Assembly: GCA_004794655.1 (NCBI GenBank)
Contig: SMMW01000092.1
Location: 368,288-432,287 of the forward strand
Reading direction: 5' to 3'
DNA from: Marisa cornuarietis
Taxonomy: Eukaryota > Mollusca > Gastropoda > Architaenioglossa > Ampullariidae
DNA length: 64,000 nt
This document shows, piece after piece, positions 44,728 through 55,655 of the stretch. Positions within the stretch are counted from its first letter, which is position 1. Each line of letters opens with the position of its first letter. The translations under genes and the position numbers were made by a program. The notes below the pieces were generated by a model, which saw only the letters and a program-made list of their open reading frames with translations, ran no database searches and was not told where the DNA came from.

Positions 44728-45650
44728 CAGTTAACCCTAACCTTGCTGTTAGCCCTCCCCTGCTGTTAACCCTAACCTTGCTGTTAGCCCTAACCTTGCT
44801 GCTAGCCCTCCCCTGCTGTTAACCCTAACCTTGCTGCTAGCCCTCCCCTGCTGTTAACCCTAACCTTGCTGTTAGCACTCTCCTGCTGTTAACCCTAACC
44901 TTGCTGTTAGCACTCTCCTGCTGTTAACCCTAACCTTGCTGTTAGCACTCCCCTGCTGTTAACCCTAACCTTGCTGTTAGCACTCTCCTGCTGTTAACCC
45001 TAACCTTGCTGTTAGCACTCTCCTGCTGTTAACCCTAACCTTGCTGTTAGCACTCCCCTGCTGTTAACCCTAACCTTGCTGTTAGCATTCTCCTGCTCTT
45101 AACCCTAACCTTGCTGTTAGCACTCCCCTGCTGTTAACCCTAACCTTGCTGTTAGCACTCCCCTGCTTTTAACCCTAACCTTGCTGTTAGCCCTAACCTT
45201 GCTGCTAGCCCTCCCCTGCTGTTAACCCTAACCTTGCTGTTAGCACTCTCCTGCTGTTAACCCTAACCTTGCTGTTAACCCTAACCTTGCTGTTAGCACT
45301 CTCCTGCTGTTAACCCTAACCTTGCTGTTAGCACTCTCCTGCTGTTAACCCTAACCTTGCTGTTAGCACTCCCCTGCTGTTAACCCTAACCTTGCTGTTA
45401 GCACTCCCCTGCTGTTAACCCTAACCTTGCTGTTAGCACTCTCCTGCTGTTAACCCTAACCTTGCTGTTAGCACTCTCCTGCTGTTAACCCTAACCTTGC
45501 TGTTAGCACTCCCCTGCTGTTAACCCTAACCTTGCTGTTAGCACTCTCCTGCTGTTAACCCTAACCTTGCTGTTAGCACTCCCCTGCTGTTAACCTTAAC
45601 CTTACAGTTAACCCTAACCTTGCAGTTAACGCTAACCCTGCTGTGAACTC
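44728..45650. repeat. 35-bp minisatellite containing the telomere motif CCCTAA
   Basis: About 26 copies of CTGCTGTTAACCCTAACCTT followed by GCTGTTAGCACTCTC. Each unit holds AACCCTAACC, that is one full and one partial copy of the animal telomere repeat (TTAGGG on the other strand). Alternate units end in ACTCTC, ACTCCC, CCTCCC or CCTAACC. The right edge decays through TTACAGTTAACC and TTGCAGTTAACG variants. It is an interstitial, telomere-like array, not a canonical hexamer telomere. Confidence 0.93.
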
Positions 45651-45689
45651 TAGCCCTGTGTGTGCGGCTGGCTCTGCCCACTGATTGCA

Positions 45690-45757
45690 TGTATGTCGAT
45701 ACTATTGTCTTTGATGGTGTCTCCTGACGCCACAAAAAGGTTGTCAAGAACATAATA
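45690..45757 (-). mobile_element. Tiny RTE C-terminal relic (tentative)
   Basis: On the minus strand GCGTCAGGAGACACCATCAA codes RQETPSKT, identical to the residues at the C-terminal end of the RTE copy at 31.7 kb (GAGACAGGAGACACCATCGA). Only about 25 bases match clearly, so it may be coincidence, but position and strand fit an RTE 3' fragment abutting the telomere-motif array. Confidence 0.3.
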
Positions 45758-46934
45758 AAATATTACCAGATATTTCAGACTCGTTTATGTCGAGTGCCAT
45801 TAAAAATACATATGGTATACACATACAAATTCATAAGTATATTTTAACTAAAACATACTAAATTGAAGAGCGCAGCATTTTACTCTCGCAGGTCGGACAC
45901 CAGTGACAACAGCTGTTAAAACCAAGGCCAATGTGATCTCATGTTCACAGACACTATCACCAATGACTCGCTTATCGAACACACCAATCGTTTACGAATA
46001 CTCGTTCTCGCTTGACTGACGACCCCTCGTTGTGTTATCAAGCGGCAGTAAGCCGTTTGTATCTACTTTTCCAGTCTCTACACCTGTTTCTAGCACAAAG
46101 AGCAACAGGATCATCTCGAAACCATACTAAAAGTCTGCAAGAGTCTTCCCATCCCTTTCCTTTTGTCTGGAAAACAAAAGTCGTCGGCTGCAAAAGCTAG
46201 AGTCCAAAACCTAATCTCGAAAATGTTACAGAAGCCTTTGAGGAGAAGTCCTTTAAGAGGCTCGTGAATTCTTAACGGACTGGACCTCCACTGGATGCCC
46301 CGGCTGCTGCCCGGGAAGGTGCCCCTTGCTACAGTCAAGAGCAGGCTGCATGTCTGGCTATGTGGCACCTCACATCTTTGTCCCTGACTATCCTGCATGT
46401 CTGGCTATGTGGCACCTCACATCTTTGTCCCTGACTATCCTGTAGGTCTGGCTTCAAGAAACATCCACTGTTATTAACTTCACACTTTGTTGGTTCTAGG
46501 GAACAAAAGTTCTACAACATGCCGCGTCATAACATTATTTCGTGAAGCGTAGAAGGACAAAATTAACTGATTTAGTGAATTTGTAAAATAAATGCTGAAG
46601 AAAAACAATGAGGCTGAAATGAAGAGGATTTAAAGGTCAAGTCGATTGCAGAGCAAAAATCGCTGGAAACAGAGCATGAAGTATCAGAAAAACATATTCC
46701 GGTGGTATTTTATGACAAAGAGGCCTGATAGATTTTATATTAATATTTTTCTCTTAAGCATACCTGGATTTGTCGAGAAAACAGGAAGTGCCGAAACGAA
46801 CGTATTTCTAAAAATAGCTCAAGTCAAAGAGAATGTTGCTGAATGTTCTCTTCGATACTCAGAGGGAGTGAGTTTGTACTCATGAAGGAAATCCTAAAGA
46901 TAATGGCAGCAAACGCCGGTGGATTCACTTTGTT
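45758..46934. other. No gene seen; 47-bp duplication at 46,348-46,441
   Basis: A perfect direct duplication starting GCATGTCTGGCTATGTGGCA occurs at 46,348 and 46,395. Otherwise unique sequence without coding motifs. Confidence 0.5.
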
Positions 46935-47036
46935 CAGATATGTGTATATATGTGTATATGTGTGTATATATGTCTATATAATATATGTGTATATATGTCT
47001 ATATATGTATATATATGTCTATATATATGTATATAC
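46935..47036. repeat. TATATGTGTATATATGTC-type microsatellite
   Basis: Alternating TATATG, TGTATA and TCTATA blocks; AT-rich simple repeat. The Tyr/Ile-rich open frames over it are artefacts. Confidence 0.9.
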
Positions 47037-48750
47037 AGATCTCTGCTTTGTTCAAACGTGCCGTGCGAACTTGGTCCCCACACCGTACTCAAGAATTTGC
47101 TCAAAACATTTCAAAATCGTTTGTTATCCAGTCACTTATACAGTACAAGCAAGTCTTGGATTTTCAGTAAACTGAATAAATGTTATTCCTACAGCAGTGC
47201 TGACTATACAACAGCACGAGATGTTAAAACCAAATACGACTGCTGGTAGATCAAGCACCAGATATACAACATCGACAGTTTCTACACCGTCTGGTCTACA
47301 AGTAACATCGTGTGACAGTCACACACACATCATCAGTCGTATCTTTATCAGCATAATGCTAACAACAACTGACAGTGTGAGGGCGCCATTGATATGCGTG
47401 ATCAAAACAGCTAAAAAAAGGAATAAAAAAGGGTTGAGGATGATGAACATATTACAAGGAGCTTAAACCGGACTTAACACGTGCGAGTATCAATAAGTAA
47501 ATAGAAAAATGTGCATGCAGCTAAATGAGGAAGAAATAAGTTTTTAAATCGATAAACATGTTTCAAATTATCATTATATTTTTAATTGTAAAAAAAATCC
47601 TTATCAGCAGTTAGTTGTAACTATTGTTGCGCATTACATTTTGATCTGATTGACTTACCAGTCTATTGAATAAATTCAGTTTGAACCCTTTAATTATTTT
47701 TTAACTTCATTCGAAACTTCTAAATAAAGTTCCAATCTGTAGGGCTGTATTCCAAATTCAGCTGTTTCATATTTTGGGCAAAAAATCGCTTCTTGAACAC
47801 GACAACCTGAGCGATGTTTCTTCATTTGACTTAAAGACATCCACACTCGCTGTTACAAATACTACGATCACGTGAGAGAACCTCCAGTACAGGAGAGTAA
47901 TTTTGTTTCCCCGCCTTCCTAGTTGCAGGTGAGATGTTTGAAGGCTTACATCTTTAAAATTAAGCATAATTATGCACTCATATTTTGAGAATTATTATTT
48001 TAAAACGAACTTAACCCGATCATTAAAAAAACAATGTTGCGCTCTCTCCTGGACCTTTAAACCGAAATTGACTAATTAATTCAGACAGTTGTGAACAAGA
48101 GATAAATGAGTAAAGCGTAGCTGACAACTGTAACCTTTTTCCACAATTATACTTGGGAAAACTATAGATTATTATTCCGATTTTAATTAAATAAATTATA
48201 TTAAATACTTGTTAATTATACAAGCCATTTAAATATTCCTTGGGGGGGGGGAGTGGACGAAAGGAAAAGTGCCTGCTACCAAATATTTGGAAGAAAGATG
48301 ACTCCTTGCTATGCCAACATGTCGGTGACAAATGAGCCACCGACACTAATCGTCAAATCTCCGTTCATTTACGTCTTTTGAAATAAACATCCTGTTTATC
48401 TAAAACCTCTTACAGTGAGATGTAATGACACCCGCTTCGCTAAAACCTTGTCTTGGCAAACAATTAAAAGACTGGCAACTCTTCTCTCTCCCACCCCCAT
48501 GCTGTAGATGTCGCTTTAGGGCACTAAAGCAACTGATGAAAATTGAATGGCTTCATTTTATTTTTGGGGATTAGGAGGGAGTAAGGGTGGAATGGAGGGG
48601 TAACGGGTGGCGGTGGTGTAATTCAGATTCCTCCCCAAAATATCGCTAAAGAGGAAAAGGAAATAAGTCTGATTACTGTTTGAAAAAAGCTCTTTTGTTG
48701 TGCACGTCAATACGGACCTCGTCGTCGCCATCGTTATCATCATCATCGTT

Positions 48751-48785
<35 letters not shown>

Positions 48786-48894
48786 GGTTAGTCCACAAGG
48801 GTGGCGATAGTCCTCCCTTACACATATACTCAATGATGGGAAATCAGAGCAGCTTCTTCAGGCAAGTTGGTGTAGAGGTGATGTGACACTTGCT
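47037..48894. other. No gene seen; AT-rich, with (ATC)n at about 48,737-48,785
   Basis: Strongly AT-rich from 47,480 to 48,240. A G-run lies near 48,242 and an (ATC)n microsatellite at about 48,737-48,785 (poly-Ser and poly-Met in translation). No coding motif recognised. Confidence 0.5.
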
Positions 48895-49880
48895 TATGTC
48901 AGAGTTTTCTCGCGATAGACTTAAGACAATTTTGGATTGCTCTGAGCATCACTTTGCTAGGGAGGATGATTAGGCTAATAATTTTTGAAATTTGTAATGT
49001 TTCCATTGTTGTTGGGAAGAGGTGTGATGGTAAATTCTTTTAGCCATTCTTTGCGTTTCCATATTCTCTGGCACCCTGACATTCTGGCAATTGGCAACGA
49101 GAGCCTTCGTTATTTTGTTTGTTCACCCTTCTTGAGCAGCTCAGCTATGATCTTGTCAATGCCAAGTGAGTTACCTCTCTTCAGACTGTGCACATTTCTC
49201 TCCCCTTCTTGCCGTCGACTGATTGGTCTGTAGGTCTCACCAATTCTCGTGTTGCCGTAAACTGGTCTGTCTGCAGGTCTCGCCCATTCTCGTCTTGTTG
49301 TTTAGGATGATGTTGGCGTCTCTTCAGCTGAAAGTTGTGCAGGTCATTGCAATATTCAATCAATTAATTAAGTACATCGGTGCTTTATGTGAAAGGCTAC
49401 CATTGCCGTCTTCGATAACTGAAACGTTTTGGAGAGGGTCTTCAGTAGCTGGAATACCCTTTCACTGTCATCTCCTGCTGTTCCAAGATACGACATTGCT
49501 CCTCGATCCAGCCATCTTTAGCTGCCTTCATCCCCTTCCTGACCTCAATTAGTCGGGAAACGGGTGGCCGAGTGGTTAGAGCGCTGGCGTCCGAACCGAG
49601 AGCGCGCTGGTTTAATTCCCGATAAGCGCAGCAAACTTCCCCCCAGTCGACCCAGCTGACGGGAATGGGTACCTGACTCCATAGAGGGTTAAGGAAGGTA
49701 AGGCAGCGAGGGAGAGGAGATTGGCACCACCCTCATGTAAAAGCTAACCCCGAGAAAAGTGGGGTCTCTAACACCTCACTCCCCTACCACCTGAACAGGT
49801 TATGGGATGACCTTTACCTTTTACCTTTTAGGTTAGTCGCGGATAACTCGACCTTCACCTCTTAGTGGCAACCTCGGACA
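48895..49880 (-). mobile_element. RTE-type LINE fragment interrupted by a SINE
   Basis: Minus-strand reading from about 49,880: weak match to the linker (LSEVATKR then RSSYP), the SINE at 49,556-49,832, then LIEVRKGMKAAKDGWIEEQC, a decayed VIEDGNG block, IEYCNDLHNFQLKRRQHHPK (49,363-49,300), and further RT blocks GNSLGIDKIIAELLKKGE, KEWLKEFTITPLP and NHPPSKVMLRAIQN down to about 48,895. The order is that of the RTE linker and the start of the RT domain. Frameshifts and stops are common; the copy is dead. It ends well before the catalytic motifs A and C. Confidence 0.8.
49556..49832 (+). mobile_element. tRNA-derived SINE with TTTACC tail, nested in an RTE LINE
   Basis: A box GGTGGCCGAGTGGTTAGAGC at 49,563-49,582 and B box CTGGTTTAATTCCCG near 49,608. 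The body has AACTTCCCCCCAGTCGACCC, CAGCTGACGGGAATGGGTAC, GGAAGGTAAGGCAGCGA and CCCCGAGAAAAGTGGGG. The tail is a short CTTTACCTTTTACCTTTTA run. TTAGTCG occurs just before (49,549-49,555) and just after (49,833-49,839), consistent with a target-site duplication of at least 7 bp. RTE coding sequence is recognisable on both sides. Same family as the minus-strand copy at 5.0-5.3 kb. Confidence 0.9.
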
Positions 49881-52800
49881 GGTGCACTCACAGGTAGGTA
49901 GAATGGTGGGCCCCGTGTCACTCGTTCACAGTAATAGTATGTAATAGTAAATGTCGTTATAGTAAAAATGAAATATTTGATTATTGATCCATTACACATT
50001 TTATGCAGATTGCAGTATGATTATAATCGCTGGTTTGGAATAATTTCTAAAGCATCATCTGTGACAGGAGGTAGACCACCAACTTTCAGAAGCATTTGTG
50101 TTCCGTTCATAACTTGTAAGTCAATAATATTCATCGCCTCCACGTACCAGCCTGTAGGAGTCACGTGACCTTTAAACCAGTTTAGGAGAGTCATCTCCTA
50201 CACACACCAGTGTGGATTAATAGAAAAGGCTCCTGGAATATCACAAAAAAGCTTATCAGACCAATTTTATTTAACGCCACCGCGGATGTCATTTTGAAGC
50301 TGCAGGAAACGAGATAGGTAGGGAAGAACCTTTAAAAAAAAATGAGAGTTAGGGAGCCCTCAGGACAAAGAGTGTTTTTCTCAAGCGGGCCAAAAGCAGG
50401 CTGCTAAAAGCTCAGGGGGACAAACACGTGGGCCTATGGCAACACACAAGTGTCATAAACATTTCTCTCCACGTCTGCTGTCGCAGCTCCTTAAGCGGGC
50501 AGCGGGGAGAAGGGGCAGCGGGCGACACGACGACGGCAGCAATGTTGTGGACACAACCTGGTGACGAAATGGTGCCGATGTTCCAGTGGGTGCCTGGAGC
50601 AGAAGGGTACAGTAACCGGCCATAACCAGGCATTCAGCCCATTCGCACCATCTTCGATCTCCGACCTCCTACGCTACCCACCTCTATCTCTTCTTCTCCA
50701 CCCCCGCCCCTCACCCACCCGACCCACCTTTCCGCGACACCCACCACCCCCCTCCCCCCAGCCTCACATCTTGACGAAGCTTGAGATTGGATGGCCGGGG
50801 TAATTGACAGGGCCCCGCTCTCACGGTCTGCACAATTGGATTCAGCGCATCGCCTGCCGTGTCGCTTGGCTGGCAAATACAGCATTGATGGGGCAAACAT
50901 CATACATTCCTTTCAAAATAAATTGAGGAGAGAAGATGATGCCAGAAACGACGGGAGAGATGTAAATGAAAGCGAGGGCTCGCGAGATGCAATATCCAGA
51001 TTGCATTTGGCCACATCGCCCTCACAGGCTCGCTCGGTGTCGCCTGGCCTTTGGAAATGAAACGGGACAATTACATTTCCCTCTCTATCCCAACGCAGTT
51101 AATTTCTTGACAAGAGCGGAATGGAGCTTTTTTAAATCGGAAATGTTTGTGGATGGCCAGGATTTGACTTTTCCTTTTCTTTCTTTTTTTCTTTTTAAGA
51201 GAAGAAGCGCGTTTGCTCCCTGTTGCTTTGCCAAGCCAGGCCTGTGATAGTTTGACCTGATAGCCGCGTGCTGTGACACGTGATGGGGTAAAGGCCTGTG
51301 GTTATTATGACCTCATAGACCGCCTGACCACCTCCTGATGTGATACAGGTCAATCTCTGATGCGGGCCAGACAGCTACAGAAGAAAGATGGGAATGACAA
51401 ATGAAAAGAAGAAAGAGACAGGCCACAGAGCGAGAGACAGAGGAGATTAATCATCCTGTTCTTTATTTTATGTTTGCTAAAAATGTTTGTTACAGTATAT
51501 AGCCCCAGGTTAATTAAGTACACACTTCAATCTATAGGGCAGTTGCTTGGCGACTGATCGATACACCGGGGTTAAACATCTGATGACTCCAGCAACCCCA
51601 GCAAGCAACAGTTTGCCCCGCCCAGGGCTCACCCGACCTTCCACCTCAAGGCCAGTAACACTGATCGCGAGTTGAAATGTCCGCACCCGTGACAAGCCTA
51701 CCCTGGGTGGAAGAAACGGCACTGCGCACCCAACGGCTTCGTAGGCCGTCCACACTCTCATTGGATCTTCTATGACCACACCCGATGTCATAAATCTCAC
51801 CCAATCTCCGACACTCTCATGGGATCTGTCACAATCTCATGGGATCTGTCACAATCTCAGGGATCTCTTGCTGGCAAATCAAGATCAGGGCCAAGGTTGT
51901 TGCAACGCAGATAAAATCACACCGGAAGGACCGATAACTCCACTCCTTTAAGTGGAAAGGGAAAGACAATCTGATCAGGACGATAGCCTAGTTAGCAAAA
52001 TACGGAAAGGAACCGGTTGATGGCCGCAGTTTAGACTGGCGTGTAGCATGTCAAGAAAGTATCAAGAGGATAATACTTTTGCATTCTTTGGGAAGGAAGA
52101 CAAATAAAATAGCACCCCCCCCCATTTTGTTTTGTTTGTTTGTTTTTATAGCCTTGCTCTGAAGAAACCATTCATGCCACCAATCGGGGAAAGGGAAACT
52201 ACTCACCCACGTGCTAGATGAGTGTGCTCCCCACTGACCCCACAACCAGTCAAGGAACGAGCGAATGAATGAATGACCCGGATATAACAGGAGCAGTTTC
52301 AGCAGCTTCCGGGTCATTCCTTTGAAAGGTACTTACACGCAATCGCTGGTCTCACCTGGCACATCAAGGTGAGCCAATTTTTCATCACAGGATTATCTTT
52401 GACATCGGACCAACATGCAGTATCTTGCAGTCAGCGTTCATTGCGATGTGTCATTTAAGTTCCCCTGATGTGTTTGTGGTTTTTCTTTATACTTGGACTG
52501 AGGTCTTGTCTTGTTTTGGCCAACATGTTGACACTCTGTCTGAGAGTAACTTGCCCCTTGACCTTTTAAACCTTACGGCGACATAGTCCCCGACCTCACT
52601 CTGAGGACAGAGAAGTGAGCTGAACTGCGCACCATTCAGAGAATTTTTAAAATTTTTTTTGGTCTGCTGTATATACTCTATATTAACCGAGAGATTGAAG
52701 GGAAGAAGCGCCGCCTGCCGAGCTGTGAGGTAAAGCGGTGCAAAGTGGCCCCATTGACAGAGGTGAGTCACGGGAGGTTGAGCTAACTGTGTGATGATAG

Positions 52801-53050
52801 CTTAACCGCCTTGTGGAGGCTGTTTTCCATGCGTGCACTACGATCCTCAAGCGATGGTGCGCGGACTTTTGAGAGATTTATCCTATCCGAGGACAGGTTA
52901 TCAGCTGCTGACGAGGGACGCCGCCATGTTTATGACAGCCACCTCTTTAACTTTCGATTGGTTTTTTTTTTGCTGCACCGAGACATAAACTGAACAACAA
53001 GCGCTGTCATCATCATACGAGGCCGCTTTCACTAATGCATTAGACGAAAA
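49881..53050. other. No gene seen; possible regulatory-type sequence at 50,780-51,250
   Basis: No coding motif. Short direct repeats ACAATCTCATGGGATCTGTC occur near 51,812-51,850. The interval 50,780-51,250 is of high complexity, is free of microsatellites apart from a T-run near 51,180, and carries several homeodomain-type ATTA/TAAT words and a TTGACAGG word near 50,803. It could be a conserved non-coding element, but conservation cannot be judged here. Confidence 0.35.
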
Positions 53051-53051
53051 A

Positions 53052-53100
53052 GACACACACGCGCGCGCGCGCGCGCGCGCGCACACACACACACACACGT
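53052..53100. repeat. (AC)n(GC)n(AC)n alternating tract
   Basis: Forty-nine bases of strict purine-pyrimidine alternation: ACACACAC, then a GC run of about 22 bases, then ACACACACACACACAC and GT. A classical Z-DNA-prone sequence by composition. Confidence 0.95.
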
Positions 53101-55189
53101 GAAAGATGGACTTTCCCCGACCGCCCAGATGTAAGGGAGGTAAACCTGGGGAATAACGACGGTCTGCTGGGGCGCTGGAACCTTCCAGAAGCGACCGAGG
53201 GCGCTGCTAGATGCTTGGCTTGTTTTTGCAAGACGACAGAAATAAAGAGCTGCAGATGTGAAAACCTTCCCGAAAGAGTTGTCCCCCCCCCTCCCCCTGC
53301 AAAATGCTAAATAAAGTTGCGGCTTACGATCCGCTGAGAAGGCTGAGCACGGAGACTTGAGAGGGATGGGGAGGAGCGAGGGATTGGGACGAGCGAATGG
53401 AGGAAAGGTAGGGAGGTAGGGAAGTACCGGAAGAGAAGTGAAGCAGGTCGGGATGGAAGGGGACTGCAGCTGGCATAGTTTTCTTGCCAACTTCCTGATT
53501 CCTCGAAACAACTCTCTAGGAAAAACAAGCGCTGGTGTCATAAGGGGGTCTTGCACTATCACCTCTCACGAGGCGGTTAAAACTAAATGCCTTGAAATCT
53601 AAGATTTTCATCTGTGAAGAGTTTAAAACTTTGTTTAGAAGCTGGAGGTAGCTTTAGTGTATTGTAGAGCTCAGTTGAGCTCTCGTTAAAGTTCAACAAA
53701 GGTTAGGTGTAACGTTGTTCTCGGTGTCTGGCGTTTTTAATAACAAAGTAAGTTGTGGCTGCAAGTTATCAGGGATAATAAAGTATCAAGGTACTTCTGC
53801 AGCTGAGGTTTAAACTGACACTGCGGTCTGTCAGGACTTTGGGGTGAAAGGTCATTTGTGCTGCTGCTGATTGATGCCAGTAATGCTAACAGTGTTAACA
53901 ATGGTGTTATTGGTAGTGTTTGTGATAACAGTGCAGGTAAATAACGAAAGTGATTGTAAGGTGCTAGAAGAAATCAGTTTATTGTATAAACCGTTCTTTC
54001 AGCAAGTGAACTCTGTACTTTTAAATAAACACCTACAGTGTTTTCTTATTTTAAATTGTACTTTGAAGAGAACGAATTAGGACTTACGGTCTTCCCTTCA
54101 TCTCAACTGCACCTGTTGACTCAGACACGCAGGCAGGACGACAGACAGCAGGGTGCATGCTGGGACAAGGCACTTTTGTGTGATCATCAATGTGATCATC
54201 TGTGATGAGACCTCCTGATGAGCATCGCGTGCCTACAGGTAAAGATAAAAGTCAGTACACCGACAGGACATTTGCTGATCTCAGCTTCTGGATTATTAGT
54301 GTTGGAAAGGAGGGAAGGAAAGAAGGAAAAAAAGAAAGAAAAAAAAAGCCAACATGAAATAAATAAAGAAAGATAAAAAGGATGAACTAAAAAAAAAGCA
54401 GTTGAAATATGAGGGAGCGTCAGCCGTACATTCCATGTAGGAAGCTTGCAATCAACTCTAAGACTTGTCTCCACTCCAAACTCCCCAAAAGAAACGGAAA
54501 TAAATTTGCAAACCGCCATAAAATTCCAAACATGTCACAGTCTGTTTTATCTGCACCGGCACAACTGCAAAGCCGCAGGGCAAAGCTCTAGACTCTGGCA
54601 AAGTGTGACAAGTGTTACCCATAAAAAGATATTACTTGGCAACCGTACACTTCTCTCGTTTGGCACGACTTCTGTTGCAGGGTAGCAAGTCGTTTGGCGA
54701 ACATGTTCAGCATATGATCCCCAGTCAAGGCTTTAGCATACCATCATATGTTAATATGTTAATATGTTAATATAATCATCTACTGTCAGACTTGCCAAAT
54801 GTCTCCATGAATATCCACCACCGCTAATTGTCGGCTTCTTTGACAAATTATTTACAATTTTTCATCTAGATTTAGCGCTAAATAGTTATTTCACTAATGT
54901 AAATTATTTACCTATTAACTTAACTATTTTAACAATTGACCTAATTATTTACCATTTAAATGCAGTTTTAACTTATTAATAACTAATCCTGCACAACAAG
55001 TACTAAACTGTTATTTACAATGTGTGATTAGTAATGAGCAGGAAACTCGTTGCTTATAACAAACATCATCTAAGATGTACAAGAGCTGTTATCTAATCAT
55101 TTACACCTGAGTATGAATTAGTCCATCACACCTGCTACTAACTCCTTCATCATGTGGCGTTTGCTGCACAGAACGCGGCGTTTGTTCCA
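53101..55189. other. No gene seen
   Basis: Unique sequence; purine-rich GGGAGG blocks near 53,360-53,460, A-rich GAAAGAAAAAAAAAG tract near 54,310-54,400, TTAATATG repeated near 54,750-54,775, and AT-rich sequence from 54,830 to 55,030. No coding motif. Confidence 0.45.
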
Positions 55190-55655
55190 CTGGTTATATC
55201 AGTGGTTATATCAGTGGTTATTATCGGTGGTTATATCAGTGGTTATTATCGGTGGCTATATCAGTGGTTATATCAGTGGTTATTATCGTGGTTATTATCA
55301 GTGGTTATGTCAGTGGTTATTATCAGTGGTTATTATCGGTGGTTATATCAGTGGTTGTTATCAGTGGTTATTATCAGTGGTTATTGTCAATGGTTATTAT
55401 CAGTGGTTATTGTCAATGATTATTATCAGTGGTTATTGTCAATGGTTATTATCAGTGGCTATTGTCAATGGTTATTATCCGCGGTTGCTTATATCAGTGG
55501 TTATTATCAGTGGTTATATCAGTGGTGATATCAGTGCTTATATCAGTGGTTATTATCGGTGGTTATATCAGTGGTTATTATCAGTGGTTATAGCAGTGGT
55601 TATTATCAATGGTTATATCAGTGGTTATGTCAGTGGTTATTATCGGTGGTGTGCT
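55190..55655. repeat. 12/15-bp minisatellite
   Basis: Interleaved 15-bp (TCAGTGGTTATTATC) and 12-bp (TCAGTGGTTATA) units with CGGTGG, CAATGG and CATGTC-type variants, about 33 units. Both lengths are multiples of three, so the plus strand stays open (SVVIISGYISGY-like reading). The translation is a simple repeat without flanking coding sequence and is not considered a gene. Confidence 0.9.

Noticed and set aside
44728..45650. True chromosome end
   Set aside because: Units are 35 bp with only one or two hexamers each and unique DNA continues on both sides, so it is interstitial.
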